A stretch of 51,427 bases of DNA from the NCBI GenBank assembly GCA_012719125.1, contig JAAYAY010000246.1, forward strand, positions 1 through 51,427, read 5' to 3'. The DNA is from Planctomycetaceae bacterium (GTDB taxonomy: Bacteria > Planctomycetota > Planctomycetia > Pirellulales > Thermoguttaceae). A program made the translations under genes and the position numbers. The notes below the pieces were generated by a model that was not told the DNA's origin, did no database searches, and saw nothing but the letters and a program-made list of their open reading frames with translations. The first letter of the stretch is position 1. Each line of letters opens with the position of its first letter. Positions 22,663-30,998 of this stretch are shown piece by piece.

Positions 22663-23153
22663 CGGGCAGGTTCTGCATTTGCCGGAAGACAAGCGGATCT
22701 GGCCGGATCCGAAGCATCTGCGGTGGCATCGGGAGCGGAGGTTTGTGGGGACGTAGCAGCGAGGAATTGACGGGAGAGAAACCAAGGCGAGAAAAGAAAA
22801 TGGGGGGAAGGAAAATGGCCGTAAATGGGGAATGGTTTCCGGTGCGATGCGGGTCTTCTCGAATGGAATGCGTCACCCGGTGCGTATTCAACGGACGAAA
22901 TCCGGCCGTGGACGACGCTCATCGCTGGAGGTTTCTGCTCGAGCGTCGCACGACAAGATGGGGATGCAATAGCAGACGACGCGCGTGCGGCACTCTGTTG
23001 GGGGGGCGAACACGAGATCTGGGGGCTTTGGCTCGTGTTTCTTGGTCTCGGCGGCAACCCGAATGGGGGGATTTCTTGATAATACGGTTGCAGGCCCTTC
23101 CCCGGTCGGGTTAGACTCGTGCTCGTCACAACCTCAAACCTGGGATCGATCAG
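22663..23153. other. Intergenic region at the right border of the island
   Basis: These 491 bases carry no confident gene. Immediately after the stop at 22662 another frame (22667-22756) reads LHLPEDKRIWPDPKHLRWHR in a coding-like style but has no start or ribosome site; it could be a gene remnant. The purine-rich stretch 22770-22850 resembles interspersed GGAAAATG-type repeats seen near 27840. It may mark the island's right edge. Confidence 0.4.
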
Positions 23154-23519
23154 ATGAGAATCCATCTTGAAGAGATCAGGAGCGACGGGAAAGTACCAAG
23201 GAAGTTTGTCTATCTGTCGGATGACAAGCATCCGCATCCGCGAATTCACCAGGTGGAGCATTACGCGGATGTCGTGTCGGACAACAACCTGCTCGAAGCG
23301 GTTGTCGTGTCGAAGCTGAAGTTCGAAGAGATCTGCAAGGTATACAAGCGGATCCTGGTCGAGAACAATAACGAACTCAGCAAGGAGCACCGGCGAGAGA
23401 TCGAGGATCTTGCCTACGAAGAACACTTCGTTCCGCACCACCTGGGGATGCTGTTGTTCTATCATCCGCAGATGAACGAATTGCGAGGCAGGGAAGTCCA
23501 TCCGCCGGACACTCGCTAA
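23154..23519 (+). CDS. Hypothetical protein, 121 residues
   Basis: A soluble protein (MRIHLEEIRSDGKVPRKFVY through REVHPPDTR) with a beta-rich N-terminus and a helical, Asn/Glu-rich middle (VYKRILVENNNELSKEHRRE). Composition and codon use look coding. No family is recognised and no catalytic motif is seen. It ends eight bases before the convergent sirtuin gene. It lies beyond the clear island genes, so membership in the defence system is doubtful. Confidence 0.5.
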   Translation: MRIHLEEIRSDGKVPRKFVYLSDDKHPHPRIHQVEHYADVVSDNNLLEAVVVSKLKFEEICKVYKRILVENNNELSKEHRREIEDLAYEEHFVPHHLGMLLFYHPQMNELRGREVHPPDTR

Positions 23520-23527
23520 ATGGCGGA

Positions 23528-24313
23528 TCAGACCGCGGCTCTGGTCATACTGTGGCGGATCTTCTCCATCGCCTCGCCGGCTCCGAGCTCGATGCGGTAG
23601 TCGAAGTCGGCGGAGATGGCGGTGCGGGTGGGATTGATCTCGACGATCGGCCGGGCTCGCTGCAGGGCGCGGACGAGCGGTTCGCGGATGTAGGGGAACG
23701 CAGCGGTCGTGCCGACGGCGACGACGACGTCGAAGTCGACGGAGGCCAGGTGGGCGAGTCCTTCGACGGCCTCTCGCGGCAGCATCTCTTCGAACAGGAC
23801 GACAGCCGGCCGGATGACGCCCCGGCATTTCTCACACAGGGGGGGCAAGTCGGGCATGACGGAATAGTCGGAGAAGAGTACGGCCGCCGTGTACTCTTGG
23901 CCGCAATCGGTGCAGTAGAGGTCGAACATATCGCCGTGGACTTCGACCAGATTCTTGGAACCGGCGGCCCGATGGAGACCGTCAACATTCTGGGTTAGGA
24001 CCCAGACCTCGTCTTTCTGGGATTCGAGTTCGGCGATGATCCGGTGGGCGGCGTTTGGCTGGGCTCCGCTGCAGGCGGCGCCGATCTGCCAGAGGTACTT
24101 CCAGGTGAGTTCGGGCCGGCGGTAGAGCACGGGTCCGCTGAGGGCCTGTTCGATGGTGACGCCGTCTTCGGTATCGCCGCGGTTGTAGAGTCCGCCCACG
24201 CCCCGGTAGGTAGGCAGGCCGGAGTCGGCGGAGACGCCGGCCCCAGTGACGAACAGCAGGCGATCGGCGGCATTGAAGAGCCGGGCGACATTCTGGATAG
24301 CGAGGTCGGTCAT
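23528..24313 (-). CDS. Sir2-family NAD-dependent protein deacylase
   Basis: This 261-residue sirtuin has the full catalytic set: NAD-binding GAGVSADSGLPTYRG (residues 24-38), TQNVDGLH, the catalytic His in VEVHGDMF, and a structural zinc site CTDCGQE...CEKC. GTTAAFPYIREP and VEINP complete the NAD pocket. It should remove acyl groups from lysines using NAD. The intact zinc site and single-domain length indicate an ordinary CobB-like enzyme rather than the Sir2-like NADase of anti-phage systems. A lipoprotein gene lies 15 bases downstream of its start on the same strand (upstream in transcription). Confidence 0.9.
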   Translation of the reverse strand: MTDLAIQNVARLFNAADRLLFVTGAGVSADSGLPTYRGVGGLYNRGDTEDGVTIEQALSGPVLYRRPELTWKYLWQIGAACSGAQPNAAHRIIAELESQKDEVWVLTQNVDGLHRAAGSKNLVEVHGDMFDLYCTDCGQEYTAAVLFSDYSVMPDLPPLCEKCRGVIRPAVVLFEEMLPREAVEGLAHLASVDFDVVVAVGTTAAFPYIREPLVRALQRARPIVEINPTRTAISADFDYRIELGAGEAMEKIRHSMTRAAV

Positions 24314-24328
24314 GCAGGGCGTCGGGGT

Positions 24329-26047
24329 TCAGGGTTCGGGGGTTTGGGGGAGCGACTCCGGAGTGGGGGCGGATTGCGAGCGTTCTTTCTCGCGCTTTTC
24401 GATCATTTGGATAGCCTGAAGGACGTCGCCCGCGATCATGTTATAGAAGGTGAGCTTTCGAAGCGACTTGAGGGCCGGCAGGCTTTTCTTGGTGCCGATC
24501 TGGGCGAGTACCCTGACGACCTTGCCGGTGATGATGAAGTTGGTCGCCCGGGTATTGGCGAGGACGGAATCTTCGGCAACCGAACCGTACTGGATGAGGC
24601 AATCGGCGGCCCGGTCGTGTCCGGGTTCCATGAGTTTCTTGGCCAGCAGATCGATGGCGCTGGGCTCTTTGAGGATTGCGAGTTGCCGGTAGATTTCGTC
24701 TGTGACGAAATCCGGTTCCTGCTGCAACAACTGGACAAGTATGGGGCCGGCGAATTTGCCGCCCCAATGGACCAGGCCGCGAATGGCGACTCGGCGATCG
24801 TCGGGGGCCAGGGTATCGTCGAAGGCGAGGGCCCGGAAAGCCTGGGCAATTTGTTTGCGTATCTCGGGGTCGTTCAGTTTGCCGGTGTCGGCGCTGGCGA
24901 GACGCTTGAGGGCCTTTTCCCTCTCGAACACGTCGCCGGCCTGCATTGCGTCCAGGTTTTGCTTGAAGAACTCCGGGTCGTTCGGATCGCTTGTCACGGG
25001 CTTTTTGGGTTCCGGGAAAGCGGCGTGTGCGTTCATGTCGAAACCGGTCTGTTCCGCAGGCTGCTGTTCCATCGCCGGGATCTTATCCTCGTCGACGCGC
25101 AACGTGAACGTGCGATTCTTCTCGTCGATCATCGTCACTTGTCCGAGATCGAGTTTCTCGGCAAGGGCGGCCACATCTTCCACGGGGGACACGAGAACCA
25201 CGGTTTCGCCCTTGACACTGGTGCCAAGGGTGAGGCTGCCCGGGATTGCTTTGTGGAGGGCGCTCTGAACGACGCTCGTTCGATTGTAGGGAAGCCCCGG
25301 CGTTGAAATGACGGCGATCTTGTCGAGCCCGTGGGTCTTGATCATTTCGACGTGCCTGCCGGGAAGCGGGGCACCCGGATTGGCGCCCGGCGGGGTGTCC
25401 CACAGCGCGTTCTTGGGAGGCACATAGCCGGGGCGCTTGATCGTCATGAGGGATTCTTCCAGGGCAGCCACGGCGCTGCCGGCATTTTCGCCTATTCCGA
25501 GGGCGATGCAGGCCAGGATGTTCTTATCGTCGATGATGATCAGGACGATGCCGGACACCGGATCGCCTTTTGGCGTCTCCGCAGTGAACTCGGCGCGGTA
25601 CGCTTCCAGGCCGTTGACCTGCAGGCGATTTCCGGCGACCTGTTTGACACGATCGAACATCCGGTGAAACGACCTCAAGCCATTGGCTGCTCCTTGCTGC
25701 CACATCGGGGGCGTCGTGGTCAGATCTGCAGAGTTTGGGGCACACACCATGAGCACCGACGGGCTGACGCGATCTTCGAGCGAGGCCTCGGCCCATGCTG
25801 TGACCTTGATGCTGGGCGAAGGGCTCGGTATTTCGCGCCGCGGGAGGTTTCTCGGCGGGCGGATGCGGTAGGCCTCGAAGCTGACTTCATCACCCAACCC
25901 GCCGACTTGCCCCGCCATCCCAAGCGGATCTTCACCATTGCCGCTGCAGCCGGCAGCGAGCAAGAGGACCGTCAGCCCAAGCACTACCCTCCCGGCCACG
26001 TCAGGAACGCGGCTTCCGCCGTTTTCCGTGGTTCGATCGCCTGTCAT
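24329..26047 (-). CDS. HEAT-like repeat lipoprotein
   Basis: From ATG 26047 this 572-residue protein has a hydrophobic signal ending in a lipobox (VLGLTVLLLAAGC), so it is predicted to be membrane-anchored outside the cytoplasm. Residues of about 50-210 form a mixed domain of unknown type (VTAWAEASLEDRVSPSVLMV...GIVLIIIDDKNILACIALG). The C-terminal half has HEAT-like helical pairs (ALKRLASAD, AIRGLVHWGGKFAGPILVQLL, AIDLLAKKLMEPGHDRAADCL, VVRVLAQIGTKKSLPALKSL). This combination is common in planctomycetes and of unknown role, probably protein binding. It is upstream of, and may be cotranscribed with, the sirtuin gene. Confidence 0.65.
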   Translation of the reverse strand: MTGDRTTENGGSRVPDVAGRVVLGLTVLLLAAGCSGNGEDPLGMAGQVGGLGDEVSFEAYRIRPPRNLPRREIPSPSPSIKVTAWAEASLEDRVSPSVLMVCAPNSADLTTTPPMWQQGAANGLRSFHRMFDRVKQVAGNRLQVNGLEAYRAEFTAETPKGDPVSGIVLIIIDDKNILACIALGIGENAGSAVAALEESLMTIKRPGYVPPKNALWDTPPGANPGAPLPGRHVEMIKTHGLDKIAVISTPGLPYNRTSVVQSALHKAIPGSLTLGTSVKGETVVLVSPVEDVAALAEKLDLGQVTMIDEKNRTFTLRVDEDKIPAMEQQPAEQTGFDMNAHAAFPEPKKPVTSDPNDPEFFKQNLDAMQAGDVFEREKALKRLASADTGKLNDPEIRKQIAQAFRALAFDDTLAPDDRRVAIRGLVHWGGKFAGPILVQLLQQEPDFVTDEIYRQLAILKEPSAIDLLAKKLMEPGHDRAADCLIQYGSVAEDSVLANTRATNFIITGKVVRVLAQIGTKKSLPALKSLRKLTFYNMIAGDVLQAIQMIEKREKERSQSAPTPESLPQTPEP

Positions 26048-26228
26048 CACTCGATCTCCTGCTTTCGCGGCAGGCGGTACGCCAACCACCCGGCTCACCC
26101 TCAGCCGATGGCGGCACCGAGAGCCCACCTTTATCCCCAGTTCCTCGCTCGACCACCACCGTCGACACTATCACGGAGTTTACACCGAAGACGCGTTCCG
26201 GGCAATTCGGCACATTGCCTTGGGGGGT

Positions 26229-27770
26229 TCAAGGGTTTTCCGGCCGGGAGATGCGAACGCGGCGAACCGTCAGGTCTCCCGCGGGGTTCACGAGCCGGAA
26301 ATCGGCGCCGTTGGACCGGCCGGCAAAGCGGGCGTGAGGCAAATCGAACCGGGCTTCTCGCCATTGGCCGGAATCGTTGAGCGGTTCTGAGCCGGCTTGA
26401 CGGAAGCGTTGTGCTATCCCCTCCACCGCCGGATCGGCCGAATCGTACTGGAGACCGAGTTGGCCGGATCCCGCATCGAGATACTCCACAATGACCGACA
26501 GCGGCTCGTCGCCGTCGAAGAGGAACGTGTAGTCGGCATCAAAGTACAGGTAGCAGTTGGCCGAATGGCGATTGGGCCGCGTCTGCCAGGCCTGGACTCC
26601 TTTTACCTCGACGACTTCCGCCAGACCGTCGCCGTCGGGATGGATCACAGGGCGGAGCCGCTGGGTGTCATCGGGCGTGGCCGCTATCGAAGGGATTGGG
26701 GGGAGGCGATCGGCCGCGTCCAACTTTTCTCGCCGATGAAAGACGTCGGCGAAGCGCCGCGTCAATTCAAGGTACAGGCGGCCGTATTCCTTCGTTTCAC
26801 AGACCTCGGTCCCCTCGTGGAACTCGTTCCAGGTTTCGATGTGAACCAGCCAAGGACGCTTATCTGGTTCGAGATCGAGCAGTTTCTGCCAGCCGAACTG
26901 GTAGAACCGGCCGTCGTCGCGAGTGCGAACGAGCGGGGTTCGCCCCGGCACGGCCGAGTGGTCGTAGCCCGGCCCGATTCCGGCGGTATCGAGGATCTGC
27001 GGATTGAGGGCGCCGCCCCACTGATATTCGCTGTCGGCCTCGCCCGGCCAGCCCCGCATCTTGACCAGAAACAGGTCGGCGCCGAAATCGTTGCGAAACA
27101 TCTCCCGCACCGCGGGGAAGAGCTGCTGGTCGACATCTTTGGCAAACGCGCTGGCGTAAAGTAAGACGAGAGGCCGGCCGTCGACGGTGGCGCGGTGCCT
27201 GGGCGGGATGAGCGAGAAACAGTCGCGGATCGTGCCGTAGAACCAGAGTCTTCCCTGGGGCGTCGTCAGGTCGACATGGGCGCCTCGCGAGTTGTGGCGA
27301 AGGGTGCTGGTATCGTAGAACATGCCGATCGCCGGCGGACGCTTGCCCTGTGCCAACAGCCTTTCCCGGGCGGCGATCAAGGGGGGCAGGCCCTCGTTGC
27401 TCCACTGGACCACCTTGGTCGGCTCGCCCCAATAGACCGGCAGGGCGACGTCGATGCCGGCGGCGATCATGTCCTCAAGCTGCCTGGTGTGCCAGTCGAC
27501 GTTCTTGTAGCTGAAGCCTTCCAAGGTCGGCGGATGATCGGTCAACGCGTCGGTGCCGTCGTGGTCGATCACGTGGGCCTTCGTTGTGGAGTCGTACCAG
27601 TAGAAATAGCTCGTCGCAATCAGCGGTTGATTGAGATGGAAGGCGGTCGGCTCGATCGTCTTGGAAACGTAGGAGCCGGGCGGTTCGGGCAGGACGAAGT
27701 CGGGCGGCAAGTCGGCGGCGTTGGCCGAGGTCGTCAGAAGCAGGAGCAGCAAGAGGCAGCGCGTTAACAT
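26229..27770 (-). CDS. Secreted DUF5010-like glycosidase-like protein
   Basis: The 513-residue protein begins with a signal peptide (MLTRCLLLLLLLTTSANAAD). ATSYFYWYDSTTKAHVIDHD, THPPTLEGFSYKNVDWH-type text and DMIAAGIDVALPVYWG match the DUF5010 TIM-barrel group related to GH71/GH99-like enzymes. HIETWNEFHEGTEV carries two acidic residues that could be catalytic. The last 130 residues are a beta-sandwich (CYLYFDADYTFLFDGDEPLS...FRLVNPAGDLTVRRVRISR), probably carbohydrate binding. No substrate can be assigned. Confidence 0.68.
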   Translation of the reverse strand: MLTRCLLLLLLLTTSANAADLPPDFVLPEPPGSYVSKTIEPTAFHLNQPLIATSYFYWYDSTTKAHVIDHDGTDALTDHPPTLEGFSYKNVDWHTRQLEDMIAAGIDVALPVYWGEPTKVVQWSNEGLPPLIAARERLLAQGKRPPAIGMFYDTSTLRHNSRGAHVDLTTPQGRLWFYGTIRDCFSLIPPRHRATVDGRPLVLLYASAFAKDVDQQLFPAVREMFRNDFGADLFLVKMRGWPGEADSEYQWGGALNPQILDTAGIGPGYDHSAVPGRTPLVRTRDDGRFYQFGWQKLLDLEPDKRPWLVHIETWNEFHEGTEVCETKEYGRLYLELTRRFADVFHRREKLDAADRLPPIPSIAATPDDTQRLRPVIHPDGDGLAEVVEVKGVQAWQTRPNRHSANCYLYFDADYTFLFDGDEPLSVIVEYLDAGSGQLGLQYDSADPAVEGIAQRFRQAGSEPLNDSGQWREARFDLPHARFAGRSNGADFRLVNPAGDLTVRRVRISRPENP

Positions 27771-28051
27771 GGCAATCTCCGTAGCCTGTGCTTGGTGTGG
27801 GTCTCACGCAAAGGCGCCGAGGCGCAAAGGGCAGGGGGAAAGAAAGGAAAATGTCGGAAAGGAATATGACCGAAGGCGGGAATCCAGTGACGTTTGCCGA
27901 GTGTCTGGATTCCCGCCTTCGCGGAAATGACGGGTGAAGGGCCGCGGGAGTCCTTCCGGGAATTACCCAAAGCCATTTAGTGTCTTTGTGCTGGACTTGT
28001 GCGCATGGTGCGCGCATGTTTGTGAAGGTTGGGTTGCGGGCTTGCCCCGCT
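27771..28051. repeat. Repeat-rich intergenic region with a dRS3-like inverted repeat
   Basis: A perfect 17-base inverted repeat (CGAAGGCGGGAATCCAG, 27871-27887, and its complement 27905-27921) flanks a 17-base loop; it belongs to the widespread ATTCCCGC-GAAGGCGGGAAT type. A partial copy (CATTCCCGCGAAGGCG) lies near 43365. Around 27800-27830 is GCAAAGGCGCCGAGGCGCAA, a form of the common TTTGCGCC-type intergenic repeat. No gene is present. Family names come from memory. Confidence 0.6.
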
Positions 28052-28669
28052 TCAGGGGGCATCCGCCTCCACCCAGAACCATCCGCGCAGGTCGCCCTCC
28101 TCGAAGCCGGTGGCCTGATCGTCAGGGTACTTCTCGTCGAGGGCGGCCAGGACGTCGGCCGGGATGCCGTCCTTGGTTCCGTGGCAGTTGAGACAGAGGG
28201 GACCGGTGGGGATCGGCAGGAAGGCGGCCAGCCGATTTTCGACGGCCAGGTAGGTTGGCTTGTCGACCCGGTCGGCCACGAGAGACTCGGCCCAGACGGG
28301 CGGTTTGTTGGCAGGGTTTCGGAGGCGGTGGGACGTGCGACCGATCGAAAGGCCGTGCTCCTTCGAGACCTCCTTGGCCAGTCGTGGGGCGTCGTCTTTG
28401 CAGACGGTGATCGCGGCGGCCAGTCCGTCCTTGGAAACGACCTCCTTCAAGCGGCCTTTCAGTTTCTCCATGAGCGCACTACTTGCCGCCAGCGCCCGGT
28501 CGCGGTGGGCGGCTTGGGCTTCGTTGAGGTTCGATTCCTCGACGATTTGCCAGGAGGAAACCCCTTCGGTCGGCGGCGTTTCGCTCTTCGCCGGTTGAGC
28601 CGGCGGGGAGACTTCGGTGCAGCCGGCGCCGACGAACAGGGCAAGCAAGAATAAGAGACTCGATCGCAT
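28052..28669 (-). CDS. Haem-binding DUF3365-like lipoprotein
   Basis: From ATG 28669 (GGAGG nine bases upstream) this 205-residue protein has a lipoprotein signal (MRSSLLFLLALFVGAGC) and a single haem-c motif CLNCH near residue 170 within PTGPLCLNCHGTK. The middle (GLAAAITVCKDDAPRLAKEV, SIGRTSHRLRNPANKPPVWA) matches DUF3365/Tll0287-like periplasmic sensor or redox domains, in which haem is held by CxxCH. It probably senses redox state or gas outside the cytoplasm or carries electrons. No partner kinase adjoins it. Confidence 0.72.
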   Translation of the reverse strand: MRSSLLFLLALFVGAGCTEVSPPAQPAKSETPPTEGVSSWQIVEESNLNEAQAAHRDRALAASSALMEKLKGRLKEVVSKDGLAAAITVCKDDAPRLAKEVSKEHGLSIGRTSHRLRNPANKPPVWAESLVADRVDKPTYLAVENRLAAFLPIPTGPLCLNCHGTKDGIPADVLAALDEKYPDDQATGFEEGDLRGWFWVEADAP

Positions 28670-28881
28670 CGGACGGGTCCTCCAGGTCATGCGGCAATAC
28701 CATGTGCCGATTTTCCCACGGCCCCCAGGCAATCGCAAGCCTCGCAAGCTGTACAGTTCTCGGTGGTCTTTTGTGCATCGTCTGCTTGCCGGTTTCTGCC
28801 TCTCGGCGTTAGCTTGGACGCTGAGATTGACGCAAGACGAAGTGGCTGCTTCGTCAGGCTAAGTGGTCATGAGGCAAGAAG

Positions 28882-30717
28882 TTATGCGGACGCCAGCTCG
28901 TGATAGTTCAGTCGCGGGCGCTGCTTGAACCGCCTCACCAGGCAACTCTGCCAGGCCAGCATGCCGGCATTCGAATCGGGCAGCGACAGAGTTTCGATAA
29001 ACGTTGAGGAAGAAATCCTTGACCACTCGACCAGTTGAGCACCGCCGAACTGGAGTTCGAGTCGCCGCCGCAGATTCAGCGTTTCCCCCACGTAGATCTT
29101 GCTCTTGCGGTTATCGCTGAGCAGGTAGAGCCCAGGTGTTTCCGGGAGGGTGGCCGGGGCCAGATCCTCGACGGGAGTCATCGGGGCGAAACGCTTCGGG
29201 GCGCTAAGCGTCGCGGCCCGGGTTCGAGCCACTTTGGCCACCTTGCGCAGCCGAAGGGCGGCCCAGCGGTACTGAAACGTCGCATAGCCGGGCGCGAGCC
29301 GCCGAACGAACTCGTCGAACTCCGCAGTCAGGACCGGGTCGCAGAGGATCTCGTCCAGACTCTCCGCCTTGCCCTCGTCCAGCAGGCTTTGCAGGGCAAT
29401 CTCGCTGGCAAACAGATAGGCGTCGCAATCCTTCCACTCGATTGCCGTCCGATTGACGGTCTCGATCTCCGCGAGTTTGCCCGTCTTTCGCAACCGGAAC
29501 AGCAACGTGTTCCACGTCCGCGGATCGCCGACGATTCCCAGCCGGTTGCAGGCGGAAAGAAACCGGCAGTTCAGGTCGGGGTCGGCGACCACGCGATCGG
29601 CCGAGAAGCCGTTGTGGCTGAGACGGAAAGCCTCAACGATTCCGCGCAACGTCAGTTCCAGTTGGACCGCTTCGTAACGCTGCTCCGTGGCCTGCTTTCT
29701 CTGATCGGCCGCATTGAGCCGAGCCGATTTCTTCTGCTTCTCGCCTCGTCCCTTGTTCTTCTCGCCCGTTCGCGGAGCACTCTTGAGCGGTTCCGCGGAT
29801 CCGTCGAGCCGATCCCCCACGCAAATCGAATCGAGTCGCTCGAGACCGTAGCGGACGTAATCCTTCGAGAGTTCAAATCCGACGTATGCCCGTCCCAACT
29901 TCTTGGCGACGGCCAGCGTCGTGGCGCTGCCCGAAAACGGATCGAGCACCACGTCTCCCGGATTCGAACAGGTGCGGATGATCCGGCCCAGCAACTGCTC
30001 CGGCATCTGGCAGCCGTGAAAGCCGGCTCGCTCCTTGAAGGTGCCCGCCACACGGGGGAAGTACCACGTATCCTCCGGCGGCGTGAAACCGCCGTCCATG
30101 TCCTGAGGGCGAAGTGCAAAGGTCCGATTCTTGTCGCTCGGCGCAGGAAGCAGATTCGGCGACCAGGTTCCGTCGTCGTCGCTGACGACCTCGCCCACGA
30201 CGTCCGCCGGGCGAATGATCCACGTATCGTCGGGCAGACGGCCGATCGAGTTCGCCCGCTTGTCGTTGTAGACCAGTTCGCGGGCCGAAGGCACCCGGTT
30301 ATCGAGGTCGTCGTCGCGGAAGGTGAAGTCGGCTGGGTCTTTGATGAAGTGGAACAGGTGCGCGTGGGAACGGGTGAACTTTCGGGCGCAGTTCACGCCG
30401 AACGTGTAGTACCACACAACCCAACTGCGGCAATGAAAGCCGATGTCCTGGCTGGCCAGCTTCAACTCGGCCGCATATTCGTCGCCGATCGCCAGCCAGA
30501 AGGTGCCGTTCGGCTTGAGCACTCGGTAGACGGCCGAGATCCACTCTCGCGACCACGCAATGTACTGCTGGTGCTCCAGCGAGTCGTCGTAGACGTCGTA
30601 GTCGTAGCCGATATTGAACGGCGGATCGGCGAAGGCCAGATCGACGCTCCCCGCCGGGAGTTTGCCCATCTGCTTGATGCAGTCGCCGAGTTGAATCGTA
30701 TTCAGAAGCGGATTCAT
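28882..30717 (-). CDS. DNA methyltransferase with a C-terminal GIY-YIG domain
   Basis: From ATG 30717 (GGAGG eight bases upstream) this gives 611 residues. The N-terminal methyltransferase has the catalytic DPPF (31-34) before the SAM motif DPFSGSATT (259-267), the order of beta-class N6-adenine/N4-cytosine enzymes. A charged linker (about 310-350) leads to a helical middle domain of unknown role (350-490), perhaps target recognition. The last 83 residues (529-611) are GIY-YIG-like: GLYLLSD, KIYVGETLNLRRRL and PRLNYHE. The Glu that coordinates metal in UvrC (LESNLI) aligns with Gln 590 (WQSCLV), so cleavage activity may be lost. It stands alone; there is no separate restriction gene beside it. 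It could be a single-chain restriction-modification enzyme or an orphan methyltransferase. Confidence 0.78.
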   Translation of the reverse strand: MNPLLNTIQLGDCIKQMGKLPAGSVDLAFADPPFNIGYDYDVYDDSLEHQQYIAWSREWISAVYRVLKPNGTFWLAIGDEYAAELKLASQDIGFHCRSWVVWYYTFGVNCARKFTRSHAHLFHFIKDPADFTFRDDDLDNRVPSARELVYNDKRANSIGRLPDDTWIIRPADVVGEVVSDDDGTWSPNLLPAPSDKNRTFALRPQDMDGGFTPPEDTWYFPRVAGTFKERAGFHGCQMPEQLLGRIIRTCSNPGDVVLDPFSGSATTLAVAKKLGRAYVGFELSKDYVRYGLERLDSICVGDRLDGSAEPLKSAPRTGEKNKGRGEKQKKSARLNAADQRKQATEQRYEAVQLELTLRGIVEAFRLSHNGFSADRVVADPDLNCRFLSACNRLGIVGDPRTWNTLLFRLRKTGKLAEIETVNRTAIEWKDCDAYLFASEIALQSLLDEGKAESLDEILCDPVLTAEFDEFVRRLAPGYATFQYRWAALRLRKVAKVARTRAATLSAPKRFAPMTPVEDLAPATLPETPGLYLLSDNRKSKIYVGETLNLRRRLELQFGGAQLVEWSRISSSTFIETLSLPDSNAGMLAWQSCLVRRFKQRPRLNYHELASA

Positions 30718-30798
30718 TCCGAGAACCTCCATTCGGGACGAAGACATTCATCATGTTACCGGTTCCGCTTGATTTGCGTAAGCGTTGGCTGCTCCCGA

Positions 30799-30876
30799 AC
30801 ACCAACCCGAAGCGCAAGCGAGGACAGAAGACATAGCATCGTTCTCCTCGCTCCGCGCTCGCGCTCGGGTTGGTGT
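30799..30876. repeat. Inverted planctomycete REP-type repeat
   Basis: ACACCAACCCGAAGCGCAAG-type sequence (30799-30824) faces an imperfect inverted copy (30845-30876) across about 20 bases. Single and paired copies of CCAACCCGAAGCGCAAGCG-like units are, from memory, abundant between planctomycete genes. Here it sits upstream of the Tat-exported TIM-barrel gene and could form a strong RNA hairpin in its leader. Confidence 0.6.
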
Positions 30877-30998
30877 GCCCGGCGAACCACGCGTTCGGGG
30901 GGACGCCCGGCATGGCCAACCAGTTGCACGTCCCCAAGCTGCCAAGTACCGTGAATCAAGTCACGCGAACTCCGCAAGAAAGCCATCCGGAAGACCCC

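Noticed and set aside
22667-22756. Coding-like text LHLPEDKRIWPDPKHLRWHR in a frame after the 156-residue gene
   Set aside because: No start codon, no ribosome site and only 29 codons; possibly a remnant but not enough to call.
22530-23828. 432-codon minus-strand frame across the 22-23 kb gap
   Set aside because: It is Arg/Pro-rich, runs through the sirtuin gene in another frame and lacks a ribosome site.
23528-24313. Sirtuin as part of an anti-phage NAD-depletion system
   Set aside because: It has an intact zinc site, normal CobB-like length and no TIR, SLOG or Argonaute partner, so an ordinary deacylase is more likely.
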